55,014 bases of DNA from an uncultured SAR116 cluster alpha proteobacterium. Lineage in GTDB: Bacteria > Pseudomonadota > Alphaproteobacteria > Puniceispirillales > Marisalimonadaceae. Below are positions 18,426 through 25,958 of this stretch, one piece after another. Every line of letters begins with the position of its first letter. Positions within the stretch are counted from its first letter, which is position 1. The notes beneath the pieces were generated by a model. It was given only the letters and a program-made list of their open reading frames with translations, had not been told where the DNA came from and searched no databases. The position numbers and the translations under genes were made by a program. The DNA lies in contig CACBMD010000008.1 of the NCBI GenBank assembly GCA_902539895.1, positions 1-55,014 on the forward strand, read 5' to 3'.

Positions 18426-19433
18426 TTGGTGTATATATTTCGTATTAGCCAAAAATATATTTTCATATCATTATTTTTTGTATCCTCAGTTGTATGTGCA
18501 GATCAATCATCTATAACAAATGATAAAATTAAAAATTTTTATAATGGAATAGTAAGTATTGACTCAATAGTTCCTGATGAAGCAAGAACATCAAAAAGTC
18601 TTGGTACAGTTCGTCAAGGGAGCGGCGTCATAATTGACCAAAATAATATTCTTACAATCGGTTATATCGTTATTGAAGCAAGCGACATAAAAATAGGACT
18701 GCCTAATGGGAAAAAAATACCTGGCAAATTAACTGGATACGACCACTCATCAGGATTTGGAATAGTTTCACCTATTATTAAAACCAAATTAATTCCACTA
18801 AAAATTGGAAATTCAAATAAAATAGAATTAGATGATGTTTTGTTAATTCTTCCCTCACCTAATAAAGGAATTGGATCAATGGCTAAAATGGTTTCAAGAA
18901 GACCTTTTGTAGGTTGGTGGGAATATTTCCTAGAAAAACCAATTTACACACTACCTATGAATCAATCTTGGGCTGGTGCACCTCTTGTTAATTCTAAAGG
19001 GGAAATATTAGGTATTGGGTCACTTTTTGTTGCTGACGCAGCCTCCCCTGGTACTTTAACACCTGGAAATATGTTTGTTCCAATAAACCTTCTGAAGCCA
19101 ATTTTAAATGACCTATTAAAATATGGTCGACCAAAATCAGGTATGAAACCATATTTAGGAATTTCTACAAATGATTCTTCAGGTAAAGTTATTGTTACTA
19201 GAGTAAGTACGGGTGGACCTTCAGATAAATCTGGCATAAGAAAGAATGATATAATAAATGCAGTTAATGGAATTTATGTAAATAGTGTAAAAAATTTTTA
19301 TATGTCAATTTGGAATTCAGGAGATATAGGAGTTAATATAAAACTTGAAATAATAAGAAATAACAAAAAAGTTAAGTTTAATGTTAAAACAGTAGACAGA
19401 ATGGATTATTTTATAAAGAACAAATCATATTAA
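18426..19433 (+). CDS. Exported HtrA/DegP-like trypsin-fold protein with PDZ domain, catalytic triad lost
   Basis: A signal peptide (residues ~1-25, ending SSVVCA) precedes a trypsin-like domain aligned with HtrA: RQGSGVIIDQNNILT, LTGYDHSSGFGIVSP, WAGAPLVNSKGEILGIGSL. A C-terminal PDZ domain follows (GISTNDSSGKVIVTRVSTGGPSDKSG onwards). The HtrA triad is replaced at all three sites: TNNHVV reads TIGYIV (His to Ile, ~79), the Asp position reads Gly in HSSGFGI, and GNSGGP reads SWAGAP (Ser to Ala, ~183). It is therefore a predicted periplasmic pseudoprotease, perhaps a chaperone or binding protein. The start is TTG (18426) or GTG (18429), after a GGGGGT ribosome site. It is monocistronic, on the opposite strand to its neighbours. 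Confidence 0.82.
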   Translation: MVYIFRISQKYIFISLFFVSSVVCADQSSITNDKIKNFYNGIVSIDSIVPDEARTSKSLGTVRQGSGVIIDQNNILTIGYIVIEASDIKIGLPNGKKIPGKLTGYDHSSGFGIVSPIIKTKLIPLKIGNSNKIELDDVLLILPSPNKGIGSMAKMVSRRPFVGWWEYFLEKPIYTLPMNQSWAGAPLVNSKGEILGIGSLFVADAASPGTLTPGNMFVPINLLKPILNDLLKYGRPKSGMKPYLGISTNDSSGKVIVTRVSTGGPSDKSGIRKNDIINAVNGIYVNSVKNFYMSIWNSGDIGVNIKLEIIRNNKKVKFNVKTVDRMDYFIKNKSY

Positions 19434-19474
19434 AAACTAATCTTATAATATTTTTGATTTAAAACTAATTATAA

Positions 19475-19551
<77 letters not shown>

Positions 19552-19569
19552 TTAAAAGGTTATTTATAC

Positions 19570-19598
19570 TTGATAGAGGTTGATAAAGTTTTGGTCAA
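19570..19598 (-). promoter_or_regulatory. sigma70-type promoter of tRNA-Asp
   Basis: On the minus strand TTGACC (19598-19593) and TATCAA (19575-19570) are separated by 17 bases and lie just upstream of the tRNA-Asp 5' end at 19551. Confidence 0.6.
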
Positions 19599-19630
19599 GA
19601 AAAGAATAGAGGAAAAATTAATAAGTAGAA

Positions 19631-20131
19631 TTAATTTGTTTTATTTTTAATTAGAGGAATAAAATTGAAAAATTTTGAAAATATCAGAAATTCAGTCAAA
19701 ATTGTAAATATCATTGTACTTAATAATGTGTTAGTAAAGAATGGTATTGCGAGGGTATAACACAAAAATAATGACTCAAATCCAAAACCATAATAACCAC
19801 TTAGAAAAACGCCTAAATTAGTTAACATAAAAAATATTACTGACGAGAAAAAAACTCCAGTGAACCTTCCAAACAAAGTTTTAAAGTAAGGCCCTATAAA
19901 ACCAATTAAAAACAAACTACCCCAAGTCCAAATTAATTGATTATGAAAACCAATAAATAAGTCACTTACAGCATAAGCTAAAACGATATATGTTAATGAA
20001 GATCTGCCAAATATAAGGGTGCCATAAAAAGTCATAGCTAATACTGGGGTAAAGTTAGGCAAATGAGGTATATATCTAAAAAACATTATGGTTAAAAAGA
20101 AACCAAAAAAAATTTTAATATTTTTAATCAT
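19631..20131 (-). CDS. DUF6580-type membrane protein in a cobalamin-riboswitch operon
   Basis: A 166-residue inner-membrane protein with about five hydrophobic segments. The N-terminal RYIPHLPNFTPVLAMTFYGTLIF matches the PHxPNFTPV signature I associate with DUF6580 putative transport proteins, which resemble S-components of ECF vitamin transporters. It starts 19 bases after the TonB receptor gene, with a GAGGAAAA ribosome site, and so lies downstream of the same cobalamin riboswitch. From context I infer a role in moving B12 or a precursor across the inner membrane; sequence alone does not prove the substrate. No ATPase genes for an ABC or ECF importer are in the window. Confidence 0.72.
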   Translation of the reverse strand: MIKNIKIFFGFFLTIMFFRYIPHLPNFTPVLAMTFYGTLIFGRSSLTYIVLAYAVSDLFIGFHNQLIWTWGSLFLIGFIGPYFKTLFGRFTGVFFSSVIFFMLTNLGVFLSGYYGFGFESLFLCYTLAIPFFTNTLLSTMIFTILTEFLIFSKFFNFIPLIKNKTN

Positions 20132-20150
20132 TTTTCCTCACTATTAAAAT

Positions 20151-22103
20151 TTAAAATAAATATTTAACCCCAAATGACATATTTCTTTCAGAAAGAGGAT
20201 AAACACCACCAGATGTTTCGTAATGATAATGTTTCTTATTAAATAAATTATTTACCTTAAGTGAAATATCTAGATCATTCAATTTATAATTCATTCCTAC
20301 ATTGAATAAATTATAACTTTTTGATTTTTGGTTACTGTTACTTTCATCGCCAATTCTATATCTAGAACCAACGAAGTCATTGGATAATAAAAATTTTAAT
20401 TGATTGTTATAGTTATATTTAACAGAGGCATTGCTTTTCCAATTTGCTACCATTGGCAATTGTTTACCTTTATTTGACCCCGTATCAAATTGTGAGGTGA
20501 CGTTAGAAACATTTAAGTTATATAATAATTTATTATGCTTAATAGTAGTTTCAATGTCTAATCCTTTATGAGTTGTTTCACCATAATTTTTATTAACAAA
20601 AGCACTTGAATCATAATAAATAATATTATCTATTTTTGATTTGTAAAAATTAGTTTTAACTCTAATTTGTTTAAGACTAAATTTATGTCCAATCTCTAAC
20701 ATATTAGAATTTTGATGATTCACATCAGAAATAACACCACCATAATGTAATACTTCATCGACTTTAGGAGAACGAAAGCTTTTAGAAAGCTTAAAATTTA
20801 AAGTGTTACTTTCATTTATTTTCTTAATACCACCTAGAGACCACGCATTACTCTGTTTGGATCTATTATAAAGTTTTTGTTTATTTGTAGTTTCATCATA
20901 AACATCTAATTTATAAAAATGGTGTCTTATTCCTGTTTCAAACTCAAAATCATTCCGAAATGATATTTGGCTTATAAACCATGGATCAATAGTAATTTGA
21001 TCAGCTGTTCTTTTGTAATACGACCCAAGAATAACTTTGTCTGAATAATAAGAATTATAAAAATCTATTCCCATTTTATAATTTGTAGGTAGATTAAATA
21101 AAGTACTTTTGTATTGACCATTTTTGTAACCTTGTATTGTATTGTAATCATATTGATTTGAAGCATCACTTGAATGACTTCCACTATAGTACCTACTGTA
21201 GTCGAAGTAGCTGGTGGAAGTTTTTTCAGATAAACTTATTGATCCACTTGTTTTAAATTCCCTAACATATAATCCATTATAGCCAACTTCTAAGGAAGAT
21301 AATTCATCTCTTGTAAATGCAAAACTTTCTTTAGTTTGTTTGGGATTTAAAAAATAATCAGTTTTCGAAATACCACCTGGTAACCTTATATCTTCGTCAT
21401 ATTTTTTTAAATTCATAAAAGTGAAAACACCCTCATTATTCTTTGAAGAAACATTAATGGATGTTGAATCTAATTTGTAATCGTTATTATCTCTGTATTG
21501 ATCACTTCTGGTATAATTATTATTAAATTGAATGCTAAAATCATCAAAATTTTGATATCCATATATTTTAGTTTTTCTACCGTTATAAGATTTGAATTCT
21601 TGGTTTATGATATACGAATTTTTTTTAAAAATATTTTTATTGGTAATTATATTTATAGCGCCACTTACAGCTCCATCTCCATATAATACACTTGCGCCTC
21701 CACCTTTAATTATTTCAATCTTTTCTATATTTTCTAGTGGAATATTTCCAAAATTAACTGCAGCCATGCTTATATTATTTATTCGTACTCCATCTAAGAA
21801 AATCGCAGTATTCATTGAAGCTTGTTCTCCAAATCCACCTATTCCTATTGATGCTTTTGTATTGTCCACTCCACCATAAAGACTGATCGTCTGAATTCCA
21901 GTTTGTTTTGCAATAAGATCTGGTATATTTTTAGCGTCAGATTCTTCTATATCTTTTTTAGATATTATTATTTTATTACTTCCAATTCCAGATTCTGAAA
22001 TACGTGATGGATAAATAGTAATCCTTATGGGTTCGTTTTCGTCACTAAGAGAATTGCTTATATTAATTATAGTAGAAAAAATAAATAAAATTATGAATGC
22101 CAT
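20151..22103 (-). CDS. btuB: TonB-dependent outer-membrane receptor, BtuB-like (cobalamin)
   Basis: Outer-membrane active importer of 650 residues. Residues 1-~22 form a signal peptide. The plug domain (~45-165) shows the usual order: KKDIEESDAKNIPDLIAKQTGI, a GGVDN...IGIGGFGEQA stretch, FLDGVRINN, LENIEKIEIIKGGGASVLYGDGAVSGAINIIT. A ~480-residue beta-barrel follows, ending in KYLF with terminal phenylalanine. Start ATG has a GGAGG ribosome site 7 bases upstream. The cobalamin riboswitch directly upstream is strong evidence that the substrate is B12 or a related corrinoid and that expression falls when B12 is plentiful. Confidence 0.9.
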   Translation of the reverse strand: MAFIILFIFSTIINISNSLSDENEPIRITIYPSRISESGIGSNKIIISKKDIEESDAKNIPDLIAKQTGIQTISLYGGVDNTKASIGIGGFGEQASMNTAIFLDGVRINNISMAAVNFGNIPLENIEKIEIIKGGGASVLYGDGAVSGAINIITNKNIFKKNSYIINQEFKSYNGRKTKIYGYQNFDDFSIQFNNNYTRSDQYRDNNDYKLDSTSINVSSKNNEGVFTFMNLKKYDEDIRLPGGISKTDYFLNPKQTKESFAFTRDELSSLEVGYNGLYVREFKTSGSISLSEKTSTSYFDYSRYYSGSHSSDASNQYDYNTIQGYKNGQYKSTLFNLPTNYKMGIDFYNSYYSDKVILGSYYKRTADQITIDPWFISQISFRNDFEFETGIRHHFYKLDVYDETTNKQKLYNRSKQSNAWSLGGIKKINESNTLNFKLSKSFRSPKVDEVLHYGGVISDVNHQNSNMLEIGHKFSLKQIRVKTNFYKSKIDNIIYYDSSAFVNKNYGETTHKGLDIETTIKHNKLLYNLNVSNVTSQFDTGSNKGKQLPMVANWKSNASVKYNYNNQLKFLLSNDFVGSRYRIGDESNSNQKSKSYNLFNVGMNYKLNDLDISLKVNNLFNKKHYHYETSGGVYPLSERNMSFGVKYLF

Positions 22104-22218
22104 TGTTTACCTCCAGCAAAGCTAGTTAGAGAGCTAAAGCTCAAATAATTTAGTCGCTAGACGATAAATATTATTCGTGCCATCTACTATTCCCGGAAGC
22201 TGACAAAGCGACCGTCAA

Positions 22219-22380
22219 TGGCAGGTCTCCTGGCTTATGCTTCATTGTTTAGGCAGCCTTCCCAGAAAAATCCAGTGGCATCATAGCCATTACTCAGCAT
22301 CTACAGTTGCGGGCACAGCTTAGGCTTATTACTCATGTAAATTACCTAATTCCCATTTTAAGCTTGAAGAAAACTTCATA
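22219..22380 (-). ncRNA. Cobalamin (AdoCbl/B12-element) riboswitch
   Basis: The minus strand carries the conserved B12-element blocks in order: GGGAATTAGG, AAGCTGTGCCCGCAACTGT, ATGCCACTGG (the GCCACTG B12 box), CTGGGAAGGC and AGCCAGGAGACCTGCC. It lies in the leader of the btuB-like gene, with about 115 bases of expression platform before its start. A small GAGCT/AGCTC hairpin lies upstream of the GGAGG site, and no U-tract terminator is obvious, which suggests control at translation initiation. The 340-base interval 22104-22443 holds only this element, its platform and the promoter. Confidence 0.95.
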
Positions 22381-22398
22381 GCACCATAAACATTTAAT

Positions 22399-22427
22399 TA
22401 TTAAGTTAAATTACAAAAAAAAAGCAA
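22399..22427 (-). promoter_or_regulatory. Candidate promoter of the riboswitch-btuB operon
   Basis: Minus strand TTGCTT (22427-22422), 17 bases, then TTAATA (22404-22399). The implied transcript start near 22392 is just upstream of the riboswitch 5' end. The -10 match is moderate. Confidence 0.4.
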
Positions 22428-22443
22428 GTAAAAAAAATTAATT

Positions 22444-23271
22444 ATGAAATTAACAATTATTGGAAATGGCTACACAGCTCAATTTTTAGCTAAAGATGCC
22501 CTTAGATATGGTTATGAAGTTTCAATTATTACAAGAAATATTTCAAATCCTGAAACAAATATACATTACCTAAATTTCTTTGATTATAATAATGTTGCAA
22601 AAAAATTAATTAATGAGAATGTTGTTTCAACTGTGCCATTTAATGAAGAAGGTTTTGATCCTGTTTTAAAAAAATATAAAAAATCAATTTCTTTAAATGA
22701 GAACAATATTATTTATTATTCTGCCACATCAGTATATGGAAGCGGAATAGTGGATGAAAGTTCAAAACCATCACCAAAACATAAAAGAGGAATAACAAGA
22801 CTCAGTTGCGAAAAAGAATGGGTTAAAGCAAATTCACAAACCTCAATTTTCAGAATTTCAGGTATTTACGGTCCAAACAGACACCCTATGATTAAATATC
22901 TTAATGGAAATAATGAAGTTTATTTTAAAGAAAATTATATTTCAAACAGAATACATGTAGAAGATTTGTCATCATTGACTCTTCAATTTATAAATCAAAA
23001 CTGTCAAGAAAAGATTTTAAATATAAGTGATCCAAAAAAAATAAGCAATTATGATGCAATAAAATTTGTCAGTGATGAACTAAATTTAGTAAAACCAAAA
23101 CTTATAAAATATGATCCTACAAAAGTCTCTGAAATGTTGAAATCTTTCTATGACATAAACAGAACTGTAAAAAGTAAGATAATTGATAATGAGTTAAGTT
23201 ACAAATTCAAATACCCTGATTATAAATTAGCTTTACTCAACTTGACTAAATCATTATTAGATAGTGATTAA
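22444..23271 (+). CDS. NAD(P)-dependent epimerase/dehydratase-like protein (extended SDR, YeeZ-like)
   Basis: A 275-residue Rossmann-fold protein. N-terminal LTIIGNGYTAQFLAKDA is a dinucleotide-binding motif (GxGYxxxxL) of the kind seen in YeeZ/YbjT-type atypical SDRs. YYSATSVYGS and IFRISGIYGPNR fit extended-SDR substrate-side motifs; a clear YxxxK is not evident (VYGSG occupies the usual tyrosine region). Reaction unknown. It has almost no ribosome-site sequence before its ATG. The next gene starts 20 bases downstream on the same strand, so co-transcription with the ferredoxin reductase is likely. It is divergent from the B12 operon. Confidence 0.75.
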   Translation: MKLTIIGNGYTAQFLAKDALRYGYEVSIITRNISNPETNIHYLNFFDYNNVAKKLINENVVSTVPFNEEGFDPVLKKYKKSISLNENNIIYYSATSVYGSGIVDESSKPSPKHKRGITRLSCEKEWVKANSQTSIFRISGIYGPNRHPMIKYLNGNNEVYFKENYISNRIHVEDLSSLTLQFINQNCQEKILNISDPKKISNYDAIKFVSDELNLVKPKLIKYDPTKVSEMLKSFYDINRTVKSKIIDNELSYKFKYPDYKLALLNLTKSLLDSD

Positions 23272-23291
23272 TTTTCAGCTAGGATAAAATA

Positions 23292-24068
23292 TTGTCAAAA
23301 TATTCAAAAAATTATCAAAAAGTTACATTTGTTAAACATTGGACTGAAAATTTATTTTCTTTTCGCATTACTCGACCAAAAAGTTTCAAGTTTAGATCAG
23401 GTGAGTTTGTAATGATTGGCCTTCTTGATTGTAATGATAAACCAATATTAAGAGCTTACTCAATTTGTTCACCAAGTTGGTCTGAAGAATTAGAGTTTTA
23501 TTCTATAATTGTAAAAGACGGACCTTTAACATCAAAATTGAAAAATATAAAAATTGGTGATGAAATTATTATGATACCTAAATCAACAGGTACATTAGTC
23601 TTAGATGCATTAAAACCTGGGGAAAGATTATTTTTACTTTCCTCAGGGACAGGGTTTGCTCCATTTGCAGCACTTATTAGAGAGCCAGAAACTTATGAAA
23701 GGTTTGGAAGTATAATCGTCACACATACTTGTAGAATGATTGCTGAATTATCTTATAGTCAAAGTACAATTCAAGAATGTAAGAATGACGAATTAATTAA
23801 AGAATTTATAGATAATAAATTATTAAGCTATCATTCAACAACAAGGGATGATTATATTTTCAATGGGAGAATTACAGAGCTTATATCATCAAACAAATTA
23901 TTCAATGATTTAAAAATAAGATCAATTTCATCCGATGATAGATTTATGTTTTGTGGGTCAATGGGCTTAAATAATGATCTTAAAAAAATCATGTTAGAAA
24001 ATAACTTCCGTGAAGGAGCAAACAATCATCCAGGAGAATTTGTTTTAGAAAAAGCTTTTGTAGGTTAA
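23292..24068 (+). CDS. fpr: Ferredoxin--NADP+ reductase
   Basis: Flavoprotein of 258 residues, the usual bacterial Fpr length, exchanging electrons between NADPH and ferredoxin or flavodoxin. FAD-binding region: FRSGEFVMIGL and LRAYSICSPS (RxYS motif). NADP-binding region: LLSSGTGFAPFAALIRE, THTCR, and FMFCGSMGLNNDL. The C terminus ends in EKAFVG, as in the subclass of FNRs with a short aromatic tail. The start is TTG (23292) 20 bases after the preceding gene. It ends one base before the convergent SDR gene. Confidence 0.9.
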   Translation: MSKYSKNYQKVTFVKHWTENLFSFRITRPKSFKFRSGEFVMIGLLDCNDKPILRAYSICSPSWSEELEFYSIIVKDGPLTSKLKNIKIGDEIIMIPKSTGTLVLDALKPGERLFLLSSGTGFAPFAALIREPETYERFGSIIVTHTCRMIAELSYSQSTIQECKNDELIKEFIDNKLLSYHSTTRDDYIFNGRITELISSNKLFNDLKIRSISSDDRFMFCGSMGLNNDLKKIMLENNFREGANNHPGEFVLEKAFVG

Positions 24069-24069
24069 A

Positions 24070-24789
24070 TTACCATTTTTCTATATCAGGTCTTAGCTCT
24101 ACATCAAATGACCAAGCAGAACGTTTTTGTTGTGAAATTCTAAAAATTTCTTCAGCTATATCCTGTGGTTGAGCAAATTCAATATCATTTTTACTTTTTT
24201 GGTGTTCTATTCTACTTCTGGTCCATGGAGTATTTATTGATGCATCAATTGTTATATATGCAACATGAATACCTTGAGGTCCAAAATCACGTGCTAATGA
24301 TTGTGCAAGAATTCTTTGGGCAGCTTTGGTGGGTGCAAAATATGGTGTCATAGCTACCCCCCTGTGTGCAGCTGTATTGCCTGTTACAATTATAACTCCT
24401 TTTTTATTTTTTAACATGTCTGGTATCAAAAAGTGAGATAAATACATTAGTGAGGTTGTATTAATTCTAAAGTTCTTTTCTAACCATTCTGGTTTGCCTT
24501 TTAATAAATATTCAAAATTTCCTTTAACTGCATTATGAATAAGAACTTCAGGAGCAGACATTTCATTTTTAATCTTTTTACAAGTATCCTCTAAAAGTTT
24601 TAAATTAGATACATCACATACATATCCTTTAGAACCAGGCAATTCTTGTTCAAATTTTATTAATCTTTCCTTAGTTCTGGCTAACATTGCAACTCTATAT
24701 CCAGCTTTTGCAAACCGTCTAGCAGTATACCCTCCTGTACCTTCACCTAAACCAGTAATCATGCATACGGGCATTTTTGAAATTGACAT
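24070..24789 (-). CDS. SDR-family oxidoreductase with an atypical active site
   Basis: A 239-residue classical-length short-chain dehydrogenase. Cofactor motif TGLGEGTGGYTARRFA, then CDVSNL, HNAVKG in place of NNAG, IIVTGNTAAHRG, and a helix starting PYFAPTKAAQRILAQSLARDFGPQGIHVAYI. The usual YxxxK reads Y-F-A-P-T-K, with four residues between tyrosine and lysine, so the standard Tyr-Lys pair is not conserved. This pattern occurs in a subset of SDRs with unknown activity. ATG start. It is convergent with fpr, with one base between them. Confidence 0.82.
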   Translation of the reverse strand: MSISKMPVCMITGLGEGTGGYTARRFAKAGYRVAMLARTKERLIKFEQELPGSKGYVCDVSNLKLLEDTCKKIKNEMSAPEVLIHNAVKGNFEYLLKGKPEWLEKNFRINTTSLMYLSHFLIPDMLKNKKGVIIVTGNTAAHRGVAMTPYFAPTKAAQRILAQSLARDFGPQGIHVAYITIDASINTPWTRSRIEHQKSKNDIEFAQPQDIAEEIFRISQQKRSAWSFDVELRPDIEKW

Positions 24790-24886
24790 TTATCTACTCC
24801 AATAACTAAAATCATATTATTAAGATTAGACAACAAAAACTATTTGTTGGCTATCAAAGAGTTATGTAAAAATTTTGTGTAAATTT

Positions 24887-24962
24887 TGGTGGGCGGTGAC
24901 GGTCTCGAACCGCCGACCCTCTCGGTGTAAACGAGATGCTCTACCAACTGAGCTAACCGCCC
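24887..24962 (-). tRNA. tRNA-Val (anticodon TAC)
   Basis: Minus strand: acceptor GGGCGGT/ACCGCCC, D arm TAGCTCAGTTGGTAGAGC, anticodon stem TCTCG/CGAGA with loop TTTACAC (anticodon TAC), T arm around GGTTCGAGACC, discriminator A, and encoded CCA (plus-strand TGG 24887-24889). Confidence 0.96.
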
Positions 24963-24973
24963 TTAACGTGGAA

Positions 24974-25002
24974 TTTATACGTAATTTTTTTAATAAAGAC
25001 AA
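24974..25002 (-). promoter_or_regulatory. sigma70-type promoter of tRNA-Val
   Basis: Minus strand TTGTCT (25002-24997), 17 bases, TATAAA (24979-24974), just upstream of the tRNA 5' end at 24962. Confidence 0.55.
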
Positions 25003-25053
25003 TAATTAACTTATTATTTGATAAATAAAATTTAGGAATAAGGAATAATTTTA

Positions 25054-25569
25054 ATGTACTCTAAATGGATTTTTAATCAGATAGAATCTTTAAAGATTAG
25101 GAAAAAAATAAATCTCTTAGATTTTGCTTCTGGGAATGGAAGAAATTGTATTCCTCTATCAAAAAAAAATATTATTGTAACAGCTATTGATAAGGATCAA
25201 GAAAAGTTAAATAGGTATAAAAATTTTAAAAACATTAATACAGTATGTTTTGATCTCGAAACAAAAGAAGAATGGCCACTGGTCAAAGAATATTATGATG
25301 TGATCATAGTAGTTAATTACTTATATAGACCTAAAATAACAAAATTAATAACTTTACTTAAAAAAGATGGTTTTTTATTTTACGAAACCTTTTCATCAGG
25401 AAATGAAAGTTATGGTTCACCCCAAAACCCGAAATTCTTACTTAAAAATAGAGAGTTATTAGATACATTTAGTGATGAGCTTTTACCATTAAGTTTTTAC
25501 GAGGGTAAAATTAATGACAAAAAAATATCAGTAAAACAAATGGCTAGTTTTAAAAAAGGCGTCTTTTAA
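25054..25569 (+). CDS. Class I SAM-dependent methyltransferase (TehB/UbiE-like fold)
   Basis: A 171-residue methyltransferase core. SAM motif I is LLDFASGNGRN (~27-37) and the acidic residue ending strand 2 is VTAIDKDQEKLN. Motif IV-like YYDVIIVVNYLYRP follows, then a post-motif LLKKDGFLFYETFS, typical of TehB-like small methyltransferases. Substrate unknown. ATG start with an AAGGAAT ribosome site. The stop codon lies inside the perfect hairpin that terminates the convergent hupB transcript, so the last codons of this gene are part of that stem. Confidence 0.82.
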   Translation: MYSKWIFNQIESLKIRKKINLLDFASGNGRNCIPLSKKNIIVTAIDKDQEKLNRYKNFKNINTVCFDLETKEEWPLVKEYYDVIIVVNYLYRPKITKLITLLKKDGFLFYETFSSGNESYGSPQNPKFLLKNRELLDTFSDELLPLSFYEGKINDKKISVKQMASFKKGVF

Positions 25570-25579
25570 AAGACGCCTT
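25552..25579 (-). terminator. Intrinsic terminator of hupB, overlapping the 3' end of the methyltransferase gene
   Basis: Bases 25556-25579 are a 24-base perfect palindrome with arms AAGGCGTCTTTT and AAAAGACGCCTT. On the minus strand the stem is followed by a T-run (plus-strand A 25552-25557). On the plus strand no T-run follows, so it serves hupB. The plus-strand methyltransferase stop TAA is within the stem. Confidence 0.8.
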
Positions 25580-25600
25580 GTTACTAAAAGTGATTTTAAT

Positions 25601-25873
25601 TTAATTAACAGCAGCCTTTAAAGGACTTCCAGCCTTAAATTTGGGTTGTTTTGATGCTTTAATTTGGATAGTTTCACCTGTTCTAGGATTTCTACCTGTT
25701 GTAGCGGCACGGTTAGCAACAGAAAAAGTTCCAAAACCAACTATACGTACATCTCCACCAGATTTTAAAGCATTGGTAATTGACTCAAAAACTCCGTCAA
25801 CTGCTTTTGCAGCATCTACTTTTGAAAGACCTGACGCGTCAGCAACACTTGCAACTAATTCATTCTTATTCAT
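25601..25873 (-). CDS. hupB: DNA-binding protein HU
   Basis: Nucleoid protein of 90 residues, the standard HU length: MNKNELVASVADASGLSKVDAAKAVD helices, then VGFGTFSVANRAATTGRNPRTGETIQI, the beta-arm that intercalates in the minor groove (RNP tip), and KFKAGSPLKAAVN at the C terminus. A strong CGGAGG ribosome site precedes the ATG. It follows lon, as is usual downstream of the clp-lon block in proteobacteria. Confidence 0.96.
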   Translation of the reverse strand: MNKNELVASVADASGLSKVDAAKAVDGVFESITNALKSGGDVRIVGFGTFSVANRAATTGRNPRTGETIQIKASKQPKFKAGSPLKAAVN

Positions 25874-25958
25874 TCGTACCTCCGTAATAAGTTAATTTAA
25901 TAATAAATTAACCGATTTTAACTTATAACTCTAGAAAATAAAGTTAATTATTGTTAAA

